From positions 20,445,009 through 20,509,008 of the forward strand of contig CM059578.1 of assembly GCA_030386875.1 (NCBI GenBank): a stretch of DNA of 64,000 nucleotides, read 5' to 3'. Source of the stretch: Morinoia aosen (lineage: Eukaryota; Arthropoda; Malacostraca; Amphipoda; Talitridae). The notes under the pieces are model-generated. The model had not been told where the DNA came from. It worked only from the letters and a program-made list of their open reading frames with translations, and ran no database searches. Position 1 is the stretch's first letter. Every line of letters begins with the position of its first letter. Position numbers and translations under genes: made by a program. Shown here one piece after another: positions 1 through 10,515 of this stretch.

Positions 1-483
1 GAATCTGAGGTTGAATCTTTGTGCCCTAAAGTTACTTACACTGTGTCTGAAAGGGAATTAAGGAACATTCAAAATAATGACTTTGCTATTTTTAATTTAA
101 AAAAAAGTATCACAGAAAATTTAGATTCATCAGCATGGCCAGGTGCCATGAACCAATTTAAACGATACCGACAAGACTTGAGGGTCAGTCTACACCTCCT
201 ATTTAGTGATAAGGTGAGGTACGCTTCGGTCGTTGTTCCCTTTGCATTAATCGTAGAAATTGTTTTCCAAGTTCACACACAAATGGCGCATTTAGGTAGG
301 TATAAGTTAATTGACTCAATTCAAAAAAACTTTTGGCATCCAGCGCTGGACAAAGTAACTCGGGATATCTGTGCAGCTTATCCTCATTGTCAATATTTTA
401 AAACTAGTAGACAACACATCAGTTCTCCGACTCTAAAAAATGAAACCTCATATCCCTTTGGACTGGTAGCAATTGACCTCATG
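1..483 (+). pseudogene. pol: Gypsy A pol: integrase N-terminal zinc region and start of catalytic core
   Basis: The frame is open from base 1 and continues off the left edge, so the ATG at 19 is not a real start. A region with H-x4-H followed by 'YPHCQYFK' corresponds to the HHCC integrase zinc domain. The first Cys of the usual CxxC pair is replaced by Tyr, so zinc binding is probably impaired. 'VAIDLM' at 466-483 holds the first catalytic Asp of the DDE core (codon 475-477). The reading frame is cut two codons later by the insertion and resumes in the same phase at 1692. Family knowledge: integrase joins the cDNA copy into chromosomal DNA. Confidence 0.85.
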
Positions 484-1691
484 TCGAAAAAGTGCCCTTT
501 TTATTTATTGGGGTATATGGGAGAAAAACTTTATTAGTTTTAATTAGGAGCACTTCAATAGTACAGCATGCAATTACGTATCTTACAACCGGCATAGTGA
601 CTCTCACGGTCGACATTTTCTTCTTCGCCACTGAACTTTCCTCCAAGCTACTCGTCAGATCCAACCTCAGATCTGTTGCGCCCAAAATCAGCAGACCATC
701 TTCAGCCTTTACCGCTAGCGCATCAACTTCTGGATTTCTGACGCTCCGCTACCTCACCATCCGGCACGGCTTCTTCCGCCGTCCGTCCATTCAGTGTGCT
801 CTGGTCTTTTTGACGCACCACGGTCGGCATGGGAGGAGGCGGCTAAGCACCCTGTGAGCGCGAGTGCGCACCCGTCATCATCACCTCACTCACCGCATGA
901 AGACACTTCGCTTCGTCATTAGAGCAGTAAGTCGCAGTGCTGTCGTGTGTCGTGGGTAAGCATTAGATTGCTCGGCTGAAGCTCATTGAAGTGTTCCGTT
1001 CCCTCCTGTTAAATAATAGCGCCTAGGGTAATCCATCTATATTTTAACTAGTTAGAAGTAGATCAGTGGTTAGAATCAGATCGGGGTGTGTTTATTTCTG
1101 GGTTTAGGTGTAGATCAGATCGGTGGGTGTTAGTTAGTTTCGGTGTTGTAGATCAGATCGGTGGGTGTTAGTTAGTTTCGGTGTTGTAGATCAGATCGGT
1201 GGGTGTTGAATAGTTTCGGTGTTGTAGATCAGATCGGTGGGTGTTAGTTAGTTTCGGTGTTGTAGATCAGATCGGTGGGTGTTACGTATGTTTAGGTGCA
1301 GATCAGATCGGTGGGTGTAAATTTAGTTTCGGTGTTTATAGGTATCAGATCTGGGTTAGTTTTGGGTGTGTTCAACTAATTTATTCACCAAGCAAGTCAG
1401 ATCCTCACACTTCGTATTTACTTCTTTTCTTTAAATTGTGCTAATTCTTTCACCTAGGTGCACTAACGGTAGGCGCGGGGTTTGTGCCTGGAGACGACAG
1501 CGGCTCAATTCTTCGGACCGTCTCCAACGCACGTCTCACCTGGACGAGCATCATCGTTCACGGCTGACTCCATTCATTTTTCAGCATACTATTATTTCTG
1601 TGCCGACCGTATCAATCTTCGGGTGATATTATTAAACATTAGTTCTATCTGTATTTCATATTCCCCCCGCTCGCTTTTTCGTTACCTCATG
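484..1691. mobile_element. 1.2-kb non-autonomous insertion with 8-bp target-site duplication
   Basis: ACCTCATG occurs at 476-483 and again at 1684-1691, and the integrase reading frame is continuous across the two copies, so the intervening DNA is an insertion with an 8-bp duplication. Its ends are weakly inverted: CGAAAAAG at 485-492 and CTTTTTCG at 1674-1681. An 8-bp duplication is typical of hAT and P superfamilies, but the ends do not show a standard hAT terminus. No transposase is encoded; the ORFs inside look fortuitous. A 38-bp-unit minisatellite occupies about 1075-1350. Confidence 0.75.
1075..1350. repeat. Minisatellite, about 38-bp unit, 6-7 copies
   Basis: Units start with GTAGATCAGATCGGTGGGTG and end with TTTCGGTGTT. 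The copies near 1148, 1186, 1223 and 1261 are nearly identical, and the flanking copies decay. The array is wholly inside the 1.2-kb insertion. Confidence 0.9.
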
Positions 1692-3134
1692 CTCTTGCAA
1701 AAATCAAGTCGAGGGAATGTGGCAGTTCTGGTAGCAGTTGACCATTTCTCCAAGTGGTTAGTGGTCAAACCTATTCGAAATAAGACTGCTCATACAGTCA
1801 CTACAATGTTCAAGAATGATATTCTCCCTACATTAGCACAAATACCAGCTAGGGTTTTAACTGATTATGGCGTCGAGTTCAAATCAGAAGAATTTAATAG
1901 TCTCTTGGACTCACTTAACATAAGACACGCATATTCTACACCTTACACAGCTTCTACCAACGGGTGTGTGGAGAGATGCAACAGAACTGTTATCCAGTTG
2001 CTCAAGGGGCTGATCAATGATAATCCTAGATCATGGGATGATTGTCTTCGCAAACTACTCACAACTTATAATCATACACTTCTCACTCGGTTAGGAATGA
2101 GCCCTTCACAATGTTTGCTATAAAATTCTCATGATACCAACAAAAGGCTTCCTATAGATCGTAGGGTTGTTTCTATGTGGAGAGAAGGCCATCCAACATT
2201 TTCACCTTTTCAAGAGAACCAATTGGTCTTGAAGAAAGTACAAAAGATAGGTAACCGTGTAAATCACAAAATGTCTAAGCTCTATGAGGGCCCTTATAAG
2301 ATTACTAAAGTACAGTGTAACACCCTAACATATGAATTAAAAGCTCTCAATTCTAGAGAGGATGTCATCATCGGAGCACACTACAAACAATTGAAACCTT
2401 GGAAGCAGCTTCCTGCTTACTTGACCCCGTATGTACATTGGGATGAGGCTCCAGAGCCCAGCCTCACAAAAAGGAAATTCCATGGTAGGGCCGAAAGTTC
2501 AGAAGATAATGATGAACAAGTAGTATATGCCAGTAGTGCTTCTAGTCTTAGTGATACTGATAGCAGTGATGCTGGGAGTATCTCGGGCGGTGATAGCCAG
2601 GGTATTGGTAGAGGTAAGAGTTGTCACTATGATAAAAACAGTAGTTATGGAGGGAGAGTAGCCAGAGTACTGGGAGTGACCGAGTCTAGGAGAAGACAAC
2701 GGAGAATTAGGCGAGTTGAAGGTCCAACGGTAAGTGGTGAAATTGTATATTTAAGGCAGTTTAGATGTAGTGAAGCTAGTGCTCAAGGTGTAAATATTGA
2801 TAAGGTAAGTATCAGGGAAGGTTTTCAGGAGCCAAATAAACATAATGGTAATGTAAAGACTTCTACGCCAGTTGTACAGGGGAGTAAACCCAGTAGAGAT
2901 TTAGAACAATGTCATGTTTTTAGTAGTAAGAATTCTGAAGATTTTTGGGACTGGGAGTCACCCAGCAACCCTAATGAAGTAGATGATTTGTCTTCCATAG
3001 GCAATTTTATGCTGTGGTCTGGGAGAGCTTGGAGTTGGCAAGCAAGCTTAGCTCAAAATGTAATAGATCAGATTGAAGGTGAGCAGAGAAATGAGGAAGG
3101 AGAACAGTGTGTGGAAGTAATGAATAATGAATAA
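1692..3134 (+). pseudogene. pol: Gypsy A pol: integrase core and C-terminal tail
   Basis: The DDE core continues with 'VAVDHFSKW', the second catalytic Asp in 'VLTDYGVEF' (about 1855-1881) and the catalytic Glu in 'TNGCVERCNRTV' (about 1957-1992). A TAA at 2121-2123 interrupts the frame, but the same frame stays open afterwards to the stop at 3132-3134. The part after the stop carries a Gypsy integrase C-terminal domain ('LYEGPYKITKV', 'HYKQLKPW'), followed by about 230 residues rich in Ser, Asp and Arg with no recognised domain. The single stop plus the upstream insertion mark it as a dead copy that decayed recently. Confidence 0.85.
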
Positions 3135-4551
3135 TGAACAATGAAGGCATCTACGGATGCTTTATTTCCAATTTCAAGCCTGATACATATCACCTTGTAC
3201 ATTGGATTTTCAAATGCCTTATAACTAACGCCAGGACGCCATTACGCTTTCCCCCGGTCAAGACCGGTACCCATTTCAGACACCTGGGTAGAGTGGGGTA
3301 TTGTGCTTGGAATTTTTCTCCTATACCCAACAGAGAAAATCGCCACCAGCGCCGGGACTCGAACCAGGGTCTGCCTGGACGGAGGCAAGTTCGATGGTCG
3401 CACGGCTACGACGAGTAAGTGAAAAGGTAAGTATCGGGACTGAGGAAAATGCACAAAGTTCGGAAAGTAGGCAATTTTCTGGGTAGGAACCAAACTTTGT
3501 AGGATTTGAAGAGGGAAGTGCACCTTCACAGCTTGTACATAAATTAGAAACATTGAGGAGGTTGAAGGAACTTGCTTTACAGGGTGAAAACAGAGCAGAC
3601 CAATGCAGACGATTAAATAGTGGGTTTCTTGAGAAGTATGGCAGCAGCGATATTTAGGTTCTCAGACTGGGGTAGATGTAAATATTAGGGACCCCGAAAC
3701 GCGTAGTTTGGAGAGCACTCCTAGGAGTTATGGGGATGTGAACTACCAACGAGTCACCAGAGCAAGAGGGCCTGCCCTCAACTTGCCAAATGTACAGGCT
3801 AAGACTTAAGAGTATAAGAATGAGAACTAGCGTAAGAAGAGTAGAACCTACCATTGTGTCTTGCTCTAACTAAAAAAAAGTTGTAAAAAATATACAAAAA
3901 AAAGTGTGTATATATATGTGTGGGTTTGTTTGTTTATAAACGTGTAACGTGCCTTATGTTCTATTTAAATAGGATCCCTTAAATGTTCAAGCCTGCGTGA
4001 TACAATCATATTGTTTAAAAATATAGATTTTGTATCAATGTGTAAATATACTGCTGACAAGTTTCGACATCCATTGCGACTGTTCACTTAATATTAGAGT
4101 CCTGTGATGAGAGACATTCGGCAGGAGGGTGGTTTTCACCCAGTTGTGAAACCAAAAACTTCGGTGTGTCTGTGGTGAGCTTGAGCATGATCTCCAGTCT
4201 TCGAAATAACCGCAGGAGTGCGGTCAAAATAGTTGCTTTCGATGTTAAGAAGAAATTGTATTGTTTCTACGAAGGGTAATGATCCATGGTTAAAAATAGA
4301 TTGCGAGAATATTTAACATGTGATGTGTAATTTTTTTATGCAATTGTGTCTGACATTAAGTCGTATTCTCGTTTACTAGGGAACCTGTCTGTAAGGTTTA
4401 TATGCTGAGTGAATGAAACTGCGGTAGGTTTTGTAAAGCTTGAACTTGAGAGGAACAGCCACATGCGATAACCGAACTCTATTGAGCTGAATAAATTAGG
4501 GATACTTAAATAAATTCAAGTACAACTAAGGTTGTACTTGGTGGGGGGGTA
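3135..4551 (+). other. Non-coding 3' region of Gypsy A, with polypurine tract
   Basis: No credible coding sequence (no env) is visible. A SINE-like block lies at about 3225-3415. The region ends in a G-rich tract at 4541-4549 directly before the TGTAGTGG that starts the probable 3' LTR, the expected place for the plus-strand primer. Confidence 0.6.
3225..3415 (-). repeat. tRNA-derived SINE
   Basis: Read on the minus strand, this block has a tRNA-like head with an A-box-like TAGCCGTGCGACC and a clear B box GGTTCGAGTCCCGG (around 3355-3370), followed by a non-tRNA body. It lies in the 3' non-coding part of Gypsy A. Exact ends and target duplication were not resolved. Confidence 0.7.
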
Positions 4552-6177
4552 TGTAGTGGCAAGACCACTACTAATGTAAAGTTAATCTAAGTCATGTTTT
4601 GTTTCTGAGAAAAATGTTCAATAGATAGGCATGATCAAAAGTGTAATAATGTAAATGATTGTCCTAATTTTTGCAGAAAAAAAATAAATTCATAGTAAGC
4701 CACTGAATAACGTAGGTAAAGGAATGCCAAATTCCTCTGAAAATAATAAGAATTCAATATAGACAGACAAAACGGAGAGACCCGTAGCACGGCTGCATCT
4801 TTCGAGTTCAAGCTCCAAAGAGTAAGAATTAATTTATGTAATTGCCATGATACGTAATAAGCAAGATAACATGTGATAATATGTAATGTGTTTATATCTA
4901 TTAGAGTTGGCGTTTAAGATGAATACTTTTGTAATTGTATGTATTCATGCGTTAAAAATTATAATGAATAGTGGACTGATATGAATATAGATAAAGGCTG
5001 TGAAATACGTAGATATTGATATATGGTTGATAAGATGTGCTTTGTACTTTCTTGTAAATTAAATGAAACTCTGCAATGTAATATGGCCGGTTAGTTGTGT
5101 GAATTATAGAAATAGCTCATGGAAGAAAATCTATAGATAAGTATTAAGAATTGTTTGCGGCGTAGCACGATTGACCAGGTTTATATGTAAATCATTGTCA
5201 TTAAGAACAAAAGGCGTCCATGTGTAGTGAAATTTTGATTGTCTGAATAGGTTTAAGATGTAAAAACGATGTACAGCGGACGTAATTATAAGACAGCGCA
5301 ATTTATGACATCCTGATATCCAGGGAAGGCTTCCCACTGCAGTGCGCCAATCAGTCCAGCTGTGTCGGCTGATCGGAGGGCCGCCACCTGCGCGGCGCGC
5401 TGTCGGCCTGGTAAGCGCCATCATCGCATCTGATCGGCAGATAAAGCAGTCCTCTCGTGCGTCACCTAGACGCAGCGGCTTGGCCGGGTAAAAGCCTTGA
5501 GGCGGTTGCCTATTGCCTTGATCAAGCAAAGAGGACTCGGATTAGAGTACCGCCGATCTACATCTGGCGTCCAGAGCTTGTGGACAGTTCATAGACCTTA
5601 GAGGATCTCAGGAATTGAACTCTTGCCTGGAGTCCATCGCGGGTGTCCTGGAATTGGTGTATTGTCGTACCTGTGTCCTAATGTGCAAAGAGTATTTATA
5701 GTTTAAAGTAGCCTAGCCACTGCTGTGATATGTCTTCATTCCACGACAACTACCTCGTTCACAGCTAACGCATGTGCCTGTGTTGTTTGTAATCCTGTAA
5801 CCATTACTATCTTTCTTGTTGCCTGGTCACGTGCTTTGAACATAGATTTCGGTATTGTGTTAGGCTTGCGAGTAGAGTCAGGTAAATAATAAATAGGAAA
5901 TGTAACAGCTATGTCTAATAGGGTTGCATCTTTTTGACGGTGTGTCTACGAAATAAAGAAAAAAAACAGAGTCAGTTATCGAATCATTGATTTGTATTTT
6001 TATCATGGTGTTTATAGTATATAAAGTAATAGGCATTAGAGAAACCGGTCCGCACAATGATATTGACCTGCGGCACGCGATGTAAATCCCTTGTACGATC
6101 CGGCTATAATATATGTGGGGCGGTGTAGGACTGTATAGTACGGTAAGTGTCGTGAGCTTATAGTGCCTCCCACTACA
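4552..6177 (+). repeat. Probable 3' LTR of Gypsy A (about 1.63 kb)
   Basis: It begins TGTAGTGG right after the polypurine tract and ends CCACTACA at 6170-6177, giving 8-bp inverted termini with the TG...CA signature. A/T-rich polyadenylation-like AATAAA motifs lie near 5886-5960. The first bases form a snapback: TGTAGTGG is followed 5 nt later by CCACTAC. The right boundary rests only on the terminal inverted repeat, because the 5' LTR is outside the window. The ORFs inside are not coding. Confidence 0.5.
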
Positions 6178-6244
6178 ACGTCGCGGGGCTGCAGGATCCT
6201 CACCAGTCCGAGTCACCGCCGGGTCAGGGTAACAACTCAAGCCG

Positions 6245-7706
6245 CTAGATGGTTTGTTTGTCCTCCCCAAGCACCGGCGACACGTCATCGCTCCTGCCGC
6301 CTGTCACGCTGCCCCTTTTTTTCCGTGATCCATCACTATTGAAGGCTTTCCCCGTCAAAGCTCTTGCCACTTTTGCTGAGGCAGTGCCAATGAGAGGTGA
6401 CGATGCGCTCGGAACACGTTTTCTTGAAACAATTGGGGTAGCAGTGCCAGTGGAAACCTCAACATTCGGAAGGTCTGGCTGCAAATCGCTCACAGCATCA
6501 GCAAAGAGGGTCTGGAAGTCTGCGCCGGTTTAGTGTCATACTGTGGTCTAATCGTATCCGAGCGGCCCGCAGCACGCGACGAACTGCCCACACCGAAAAC
6601 GGGCTCTCGACCCAGAGTTTCCATCTGATCCCGCTGGGAGCACAGTCGTCAGAACGCTTGGTCTTCTCTGAGGGGCCTGCACTCTTTCAGAGTACCACGG
6701 GTGATGTACCTGCTGCTTACTAAACGTTTCGCTTCCCCATAGCTTAACCTTTGAGTCGCCTGCGTGGCAAGCACCTCCTCTTCCATTTTGTAGTAGAAGC
6801 TGTCCCAGGATCCAGCAGAGCGCTGCTTATCACAGTTTGAGCACATTGGAGGTCGGTCGCAGGGCGGCTGTAGACGCAGGACGAGGTGTAGTGTACTGCC
6901 GTACACTACACCTCGTCCAACCAATGTCCACCGACAGGGAGAGAGCACCGGTCGAAAGTGAGGATGTATATAGGAGTGGGAACCAAAATGCCATTTTCCA
7001 GTCTCTTCATCTGGTACAGGGCCTTAACTCCACACTGCTGCAACTCTTCTAATAGGAGCTCATCAGTGTACTGTGGGTGGTTTGCGTACCATATGGTGCC
7101 TTTGCTTTCATTTAGGCTACCAAGTGCAGTCACCTCAATACTGACGCCAGCCAATTGGCGGATGCATTAGATGGCACGGCTCTGATCCTGGTTGCGCACC
7201 TCCACGAGTGTCTGTGATTTTGGCCGGCCTTCCTCCCAGCCCTCGGCACAGATCAGGGTGGGCTACAATGACATCTACGTTGGTCAGGGGCGAGCCGTCG
7301 TTTGCTTTGATGTTGAAAAACTGTTTGTATTCCATCGGAAGAATTGGATCATGGGTGTCAGCAGCCAAGAATAATAATGAGGGGTGTTGATACAATCAAC
7401 ATTAAAGCACGGACACGGGTCTTTTACTGCAGCAGCCAAGAGGTGCAGTTGCCTGCTGCGGCGGCCTCCACGACGTGGCTGACTTCCCCATCTCCCACCA
7501 GGTACATCGGCTGCTTCAGTTTTCATAGTTGGGCGCTGGTAGGGTTCCATTGTAAGTTCAGTATCTTGTTGATGTCCGCCTGCAGCACCTCCACTGGCAG
7601 GGGGAACCTGCAATGGCAGCTGCAGTAACGACTCTTGAGAGGGAGTTTTTGTAGGAAGGTCCATTTGAATCCGGGTCGTCAGTGGCGCAGTTTGAGGGGG
7701 TTCCAT
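6245..7706 (-). pseudogene. Non-LTR retrotransposon ORF1 (gag-like) remnant, copy 1
   Basis: Several minus-strand frames together read like the nucleic-acid-binding ORF1 of I/Jockey/R1-type elements. A proline-rich N-terminus lies at 7706-7400. Next comes the 'SLNESKGTIWYANHPQYTDE' segment with 'GVKALYQMKRLENG' and 'VPTPIYILTFDRCSLP' (7154-6930). A zinc-knuckle end 'PPMCSNCDKQ' with 'RLSYGEAKRLVSSR' follows at about 6845-6700, then a basic tail ending at 6245. Frameshifts separate the parts, and the normal tandem CCHC knuckles are missing where a perfect palindrome lies (6879-6918). It is not functional. A second copy lies at 13250-13960. Confidence 0.7.
6879..6918. repeat. Perfect 18-bp inverted repeat (hairpin, 4-nt loop)
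   Basis: GGACGAGGTGTAGTGTAC at 6879-6896, loop TGCC, and its exact reverse complement at 6901-6918. It lies at the point where the ORF1 zinc-knuckle region of copy 1 is missing. Confidence 0.95.
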
Positions 7707-7943
7707 GAAACAGTTTGTTTAGGTTTCATTCGCACATCAAGCAGGCAGTCATGTTAGGCCTCCAACAAGGGGATCTTTGAAGCCAGGCACACGCAGTCCC
7801 AGCGAAACCACTCTTTCGTGCGAATATAGCTTCAAAAGCCCAAGAATCTAAATTGGATGCTGCGCTTGACTAATAGCAGGAACAGGCGCCACTTCGCACT
7901 ACAACGTTTAAACAGCCACCAACAGACCCTGGGGCTCCCTCGG

Positions 7944-8375
7944 CTATCCCTCGCCGCAATTGACTATTAAAACTGTTGCTAAGTATTTCTCATTTACCTG
8001 CCTCACAGCAAACATTTGATCCACACATCCTCTGCCACTTCTAAAACCACATTGTTCTTCAGCAAGCACACGATCCGTCATCACTCTCACTTTTCCAATT
8101 AAAACTCTTCCATACAGCTTCCCAACAACACTCAGTAGACTTATACCCCTAGAATTACTGCACTCATACCTGCCACCTTTCCCCTTGTACAACGGAACTA
8201 CACACGCGCTACTTTAATTCACTAGCCTCGAAACACACATTGAATAAGCGTACCAACCATTCTACCGCCACATTTCCTCCTTTCTTTAGAGATTCAATCG
8301 TGCAGCCATCCATACCTGGAGCTTACCCATTTTTCATCACATCCAACGCACCTTTCACTTCCACACTTCTGATAG
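7944..8375 (-). pseudogene. Non-LTR reverse transcriptase remnant (RT fingers region)
   Basis: Minus-strand frames read 'VKGALDVMKNG' and 'APGMDGCTIESLKKGG' near 8365-8300, then 'GISLLSVVGKLYGRVLI' and 'EEQCGFRSGRGCVDQMFAVRQ' at 8150-8000. These are the conserved N-terminal blocks of LINE-type RT. The YxDD palm is absent and the frame is shifted at least once. The foldback element at 8388 interrupts its upstream side. RTE- or CR1-like affinity is possible but not established. Confidence 0.75.
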
Positions 8376-8387
8376 ATACAATAATTG

Positions 8388-8970
8388 GATATATATGAGT
8401 GGTTTGCTTTCTGCATATACGAATTATAAATGAAAGTGACAAGATACACGTCTTAAATCTCATTATTTATTTAGGAAAGTCAATGAATACAAATTTCTGG
8501 AATGCTTCAACCACCAGGGTCATTATCAACCTGAACTGAACTGAAGAGTGGAAAGTAACTGATAGTTACTTTCCGCACCTTCCCACTCTTCAGTCCGCTC
8601 TCATGCAGAGAAGTGCGACGTTCGTGTTAGATTAGGTGTTTTAGAGTAATTTCCGCTGCATCAAACCAAATAACCTCCGCACTTTAGAATCTCTCCATAT
8701 TCTGGAAGAAAAACCGGTTTTAAATGATATGCAATCTGCCTTTCCTCTACTACTAACGTAATTTTAATACTGAACATTTTTATTTGTTCCTTTGATATTT
8801 GTTTGCTTTCTTCCTTCATCGACGTAAATTTGACACTTGACTAGTTTTTCCTACTTGTTTTCAGGTTGATAATGACCCTGGTGGTCGAAACGTTCAAGAA
8901 ATTTGTATTCATTGACTTTCCTAAATAAATAATGAGATTTAAGACGTGTATCTTGGCACTTTTATTTATA
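8388..8970. mobile_element. 583-bp foldback element with 12-bp target duplication
   Basis: Arms at 8424-8533 and 8862-8971 are reverse complements over about 110 bp with few mismatches, separated by 328 bp. ATACAATAATTG flanks the insertion at 8376-8387 and 8971-8982. The right arm contains GACC-loop-GGTC followed by GAAAC (8874-8891), resembling the helix II and GAAAC part of hammerhead ribozymes carried by Penelope-like LTRs. The upstream core TTGATAA is degenerate relative to CTGANGA. A Penelope-derived non-autonomous element is the favoured reading; no protein is encoded. Confidence 0.75.
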
Positions 8971-8982
8971 ATACAATAATTG

Positions 8983-9594
8983 TATCTCCCTGAGGGAAAT
9001 CACGAGAGCACACATATCGTTATATTAAGTGTTCATATGCACTGGCCAATGTCAGAAGTGTGTAACAAAGATCGTTCTTGCATTAGTTACCTAATACTAG
9101 CCGTGTTATTTCCATTTAAATGCTATTTGTACGATAATGAGGAACGATCGACAATATGGAACTTACCCTATTTGTTTATTTAAGAGGAAAATTATTTTGC
9201 AAAAACGGAAATTGCTCAAGATTCAACCCAATAGAGAAAGTGAAAAGAACACACACATTGATAAAACTCTTTTAATGGCAAGCGTTTTCATATACAATTA
9301 TACCACCAACAGGGCTGAACATGAGAAAAGACAAACTTGCAATACGTTCCGTACAGTGAGACTGCAAATCAACTTCTTACCTATAGATACCGTCAGGAGC
9401 AAAAGAGTTAAAGACAAAACTCCATAGTGTGAATTAAAAACCACACGTTTTCTAGGGAAACTTCAACATCATGCTAGCGTTCAATTGCCATTTAAAATCT
9501 GTTATGCTTGATTTAAAAAAATTACTGTGAAAAAATACACCCAGAGAAACCCTCCAAAGCAAAGTGATATGTTAAAGTAAAAGTAAGCTGGCTG
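8983..9594. other. Intergenic, no gene seen
   Basis: After the last bases of an interspersed repeat end (to about 8995), the sequence is AT-rich with no coding signature. A minus-strand AATAAA near 9176-9181 could serve the zinc-finger gene's 3' UTR, but this is not certain. Confidence 0.4.
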
Positions 9595-10515
9595 TTACAA
9601 GTTTTGTGCAAATAACTTTGACAGAAGACATAAAAATTCACACTGAGAACATATCGGCGAGTGAAAATCGGATGGGTGGGAGTTCATTATATGTCGTATC
9701 AGGCGACCTTTGTAAGTAGAAGAGAAATCACACATTGGGCAGTAAAATTGTCTACAAACAGAGTGTTTTGCAGTTCTCTGGACTTCGAAACGGTCATTTG
9801 AATTTGAGACGTGGTCCAATCGAGGTTTCTTGGAAAGACACCCTTGCAAAATTTTATCGTTGAACACATTATAAGAGGTGCCACCATTGGGCTCACACTG
9901 AGCACACTTAACGAAATGGCCACTTGCATCAGAGGATTTTTGGCCCGAGTGCCAGCGTTGAATGTGAGTTCTCAGACGTGTTCTCTTAGAGTAGACAAAG
10001 CTACATTCAGGGCACTTGAACATTTGTGTTATAGAACACCTCAACTTACCAGATATTTTAAAAGTACGATCAGCATCATGACGAAGTCCTAACTCTACAC
10101 CCCCGGCCTCATCATGACACGTAGCTTCTGAAGAATTCGTGATCGGTGATGTATTTTGAGAAATCTCTTTTGCTGCTGGTACAGTACTGCGGGAAACATG
10201 GATAGTCTGGGTTGAAGAGATGTCGTCCACGACCTTGTCTCCCAGACATGGCGATGAATTCAAGGAAGGACTAGAGATTTCCATTTTAGGGTTTGGTCGC
10301 ATAAACTTGTTCCATATATACCTGCAAGGTCCAGTAGAGCTCAACTGACGGAGATGAGACTCTCCTCGTAGACTTGAGTTCTTGTTTTGAATACCGTAAG
10401 CAAACTGGGCAACGCCAGGAACAGAACTACAAGCCGTCTCTGTAGTTCCCTCTTCCAGAAGCGAAGTAGCGCCACATACCGTCTCACGTGAAGATGCTGC
10501 ACAGCCTGACTCAAC
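9595..10515 (-). CDS. C2H2 zinc-finger protein, 3'-terminal exon
   Basis: A 307-codon open frame preceded by a good acceptor (TTATGGTTTTCAG at 10528-10516), which joins in phase 0 to the exon at 12129. Two complete C2H2 fingers (C-x2-C-x12-H-x4-H) start near 10014 ('CPECSFVY') and 9741 ('CPMCDFSS'). A third starts at about 9651 ('CSQCEFL') but the protein stops before its histidines. The long Ser/Thr-rich linker and upstream VKEEP/VKREVDF motifs resemble insect transcription factors with sumoylation-type sites. The role is probably DNA binding in the nucleus; the target is unknown. Either the third finger continues by splicing to an unseen exon, or the gene is truncated. The upstream 15 in-frame codons (to 10560) are intron. 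Confidence 0.8.
   Translation of the reverse strand, partial: VESGCAASSRETVCGATSLLEEGTTETACSSVPGVAQFAYGIQNKNSSLRGESHLRQLSSTGPCRYIWNKFMRPNPKMEISSPSLNSSPCLGDKVVDDISSTQTIHVSRSTVPAAKEISQNTSPITNSSEATCHDEAGGVELGLRHDADRTFKISGKLRCSITQMFKCPECSFVYSKRTRLRTHIQRWHSGQKSSDASGHFVKCAQCEPNGGTSYNVFNDKILQGCLSKKPRLDHVSNSNDRFEVQRTAKHSVCRQFYCPMCDFSSTYKGRLIRHIMNSHPSDFHSPICSQCEFLCLLSKLFAQNL

Larger units (their letters stand above)
1..6177 (+). mobile_element. Ty3/Gypsy LTR retrotransposon A, 3' part (5' part lies left of window)
   Basis: The left edge starts inside pol, between RNase H and integrase. The order integrase zinc region, integrase core, C-terminal integrase tail, non-coding 3' region, G-rich polypurine tract at about 4541-4549 and a probable 3' LTR is the Ty3/Gypsy layout. 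The copy is defective: a 1.2-kb insertion splits the integrase, an in-frame stop lies at 2121-2123, and a SINE-like segment sits in the 3' region. The 5' LTR, gag, protease and reverse transcriptase are outside the window, so the family cannot be refined. Confidence 0.8.

Noticed and set aside
492-857. 121-codon open frame in the 1.2-kb insertion
   Set aside because: Ser/Thr/Arg-rich with no domain, overlaps the insertion boundary and has no homologous copy here; likely fortuitous.
8976-8995. Possible CRISPR-like or riboswitch-like palindrome repeats
   Set aside because: The palindrome is simply the conserved end of the R1 interspersed repeat in a eukaryotic genome.
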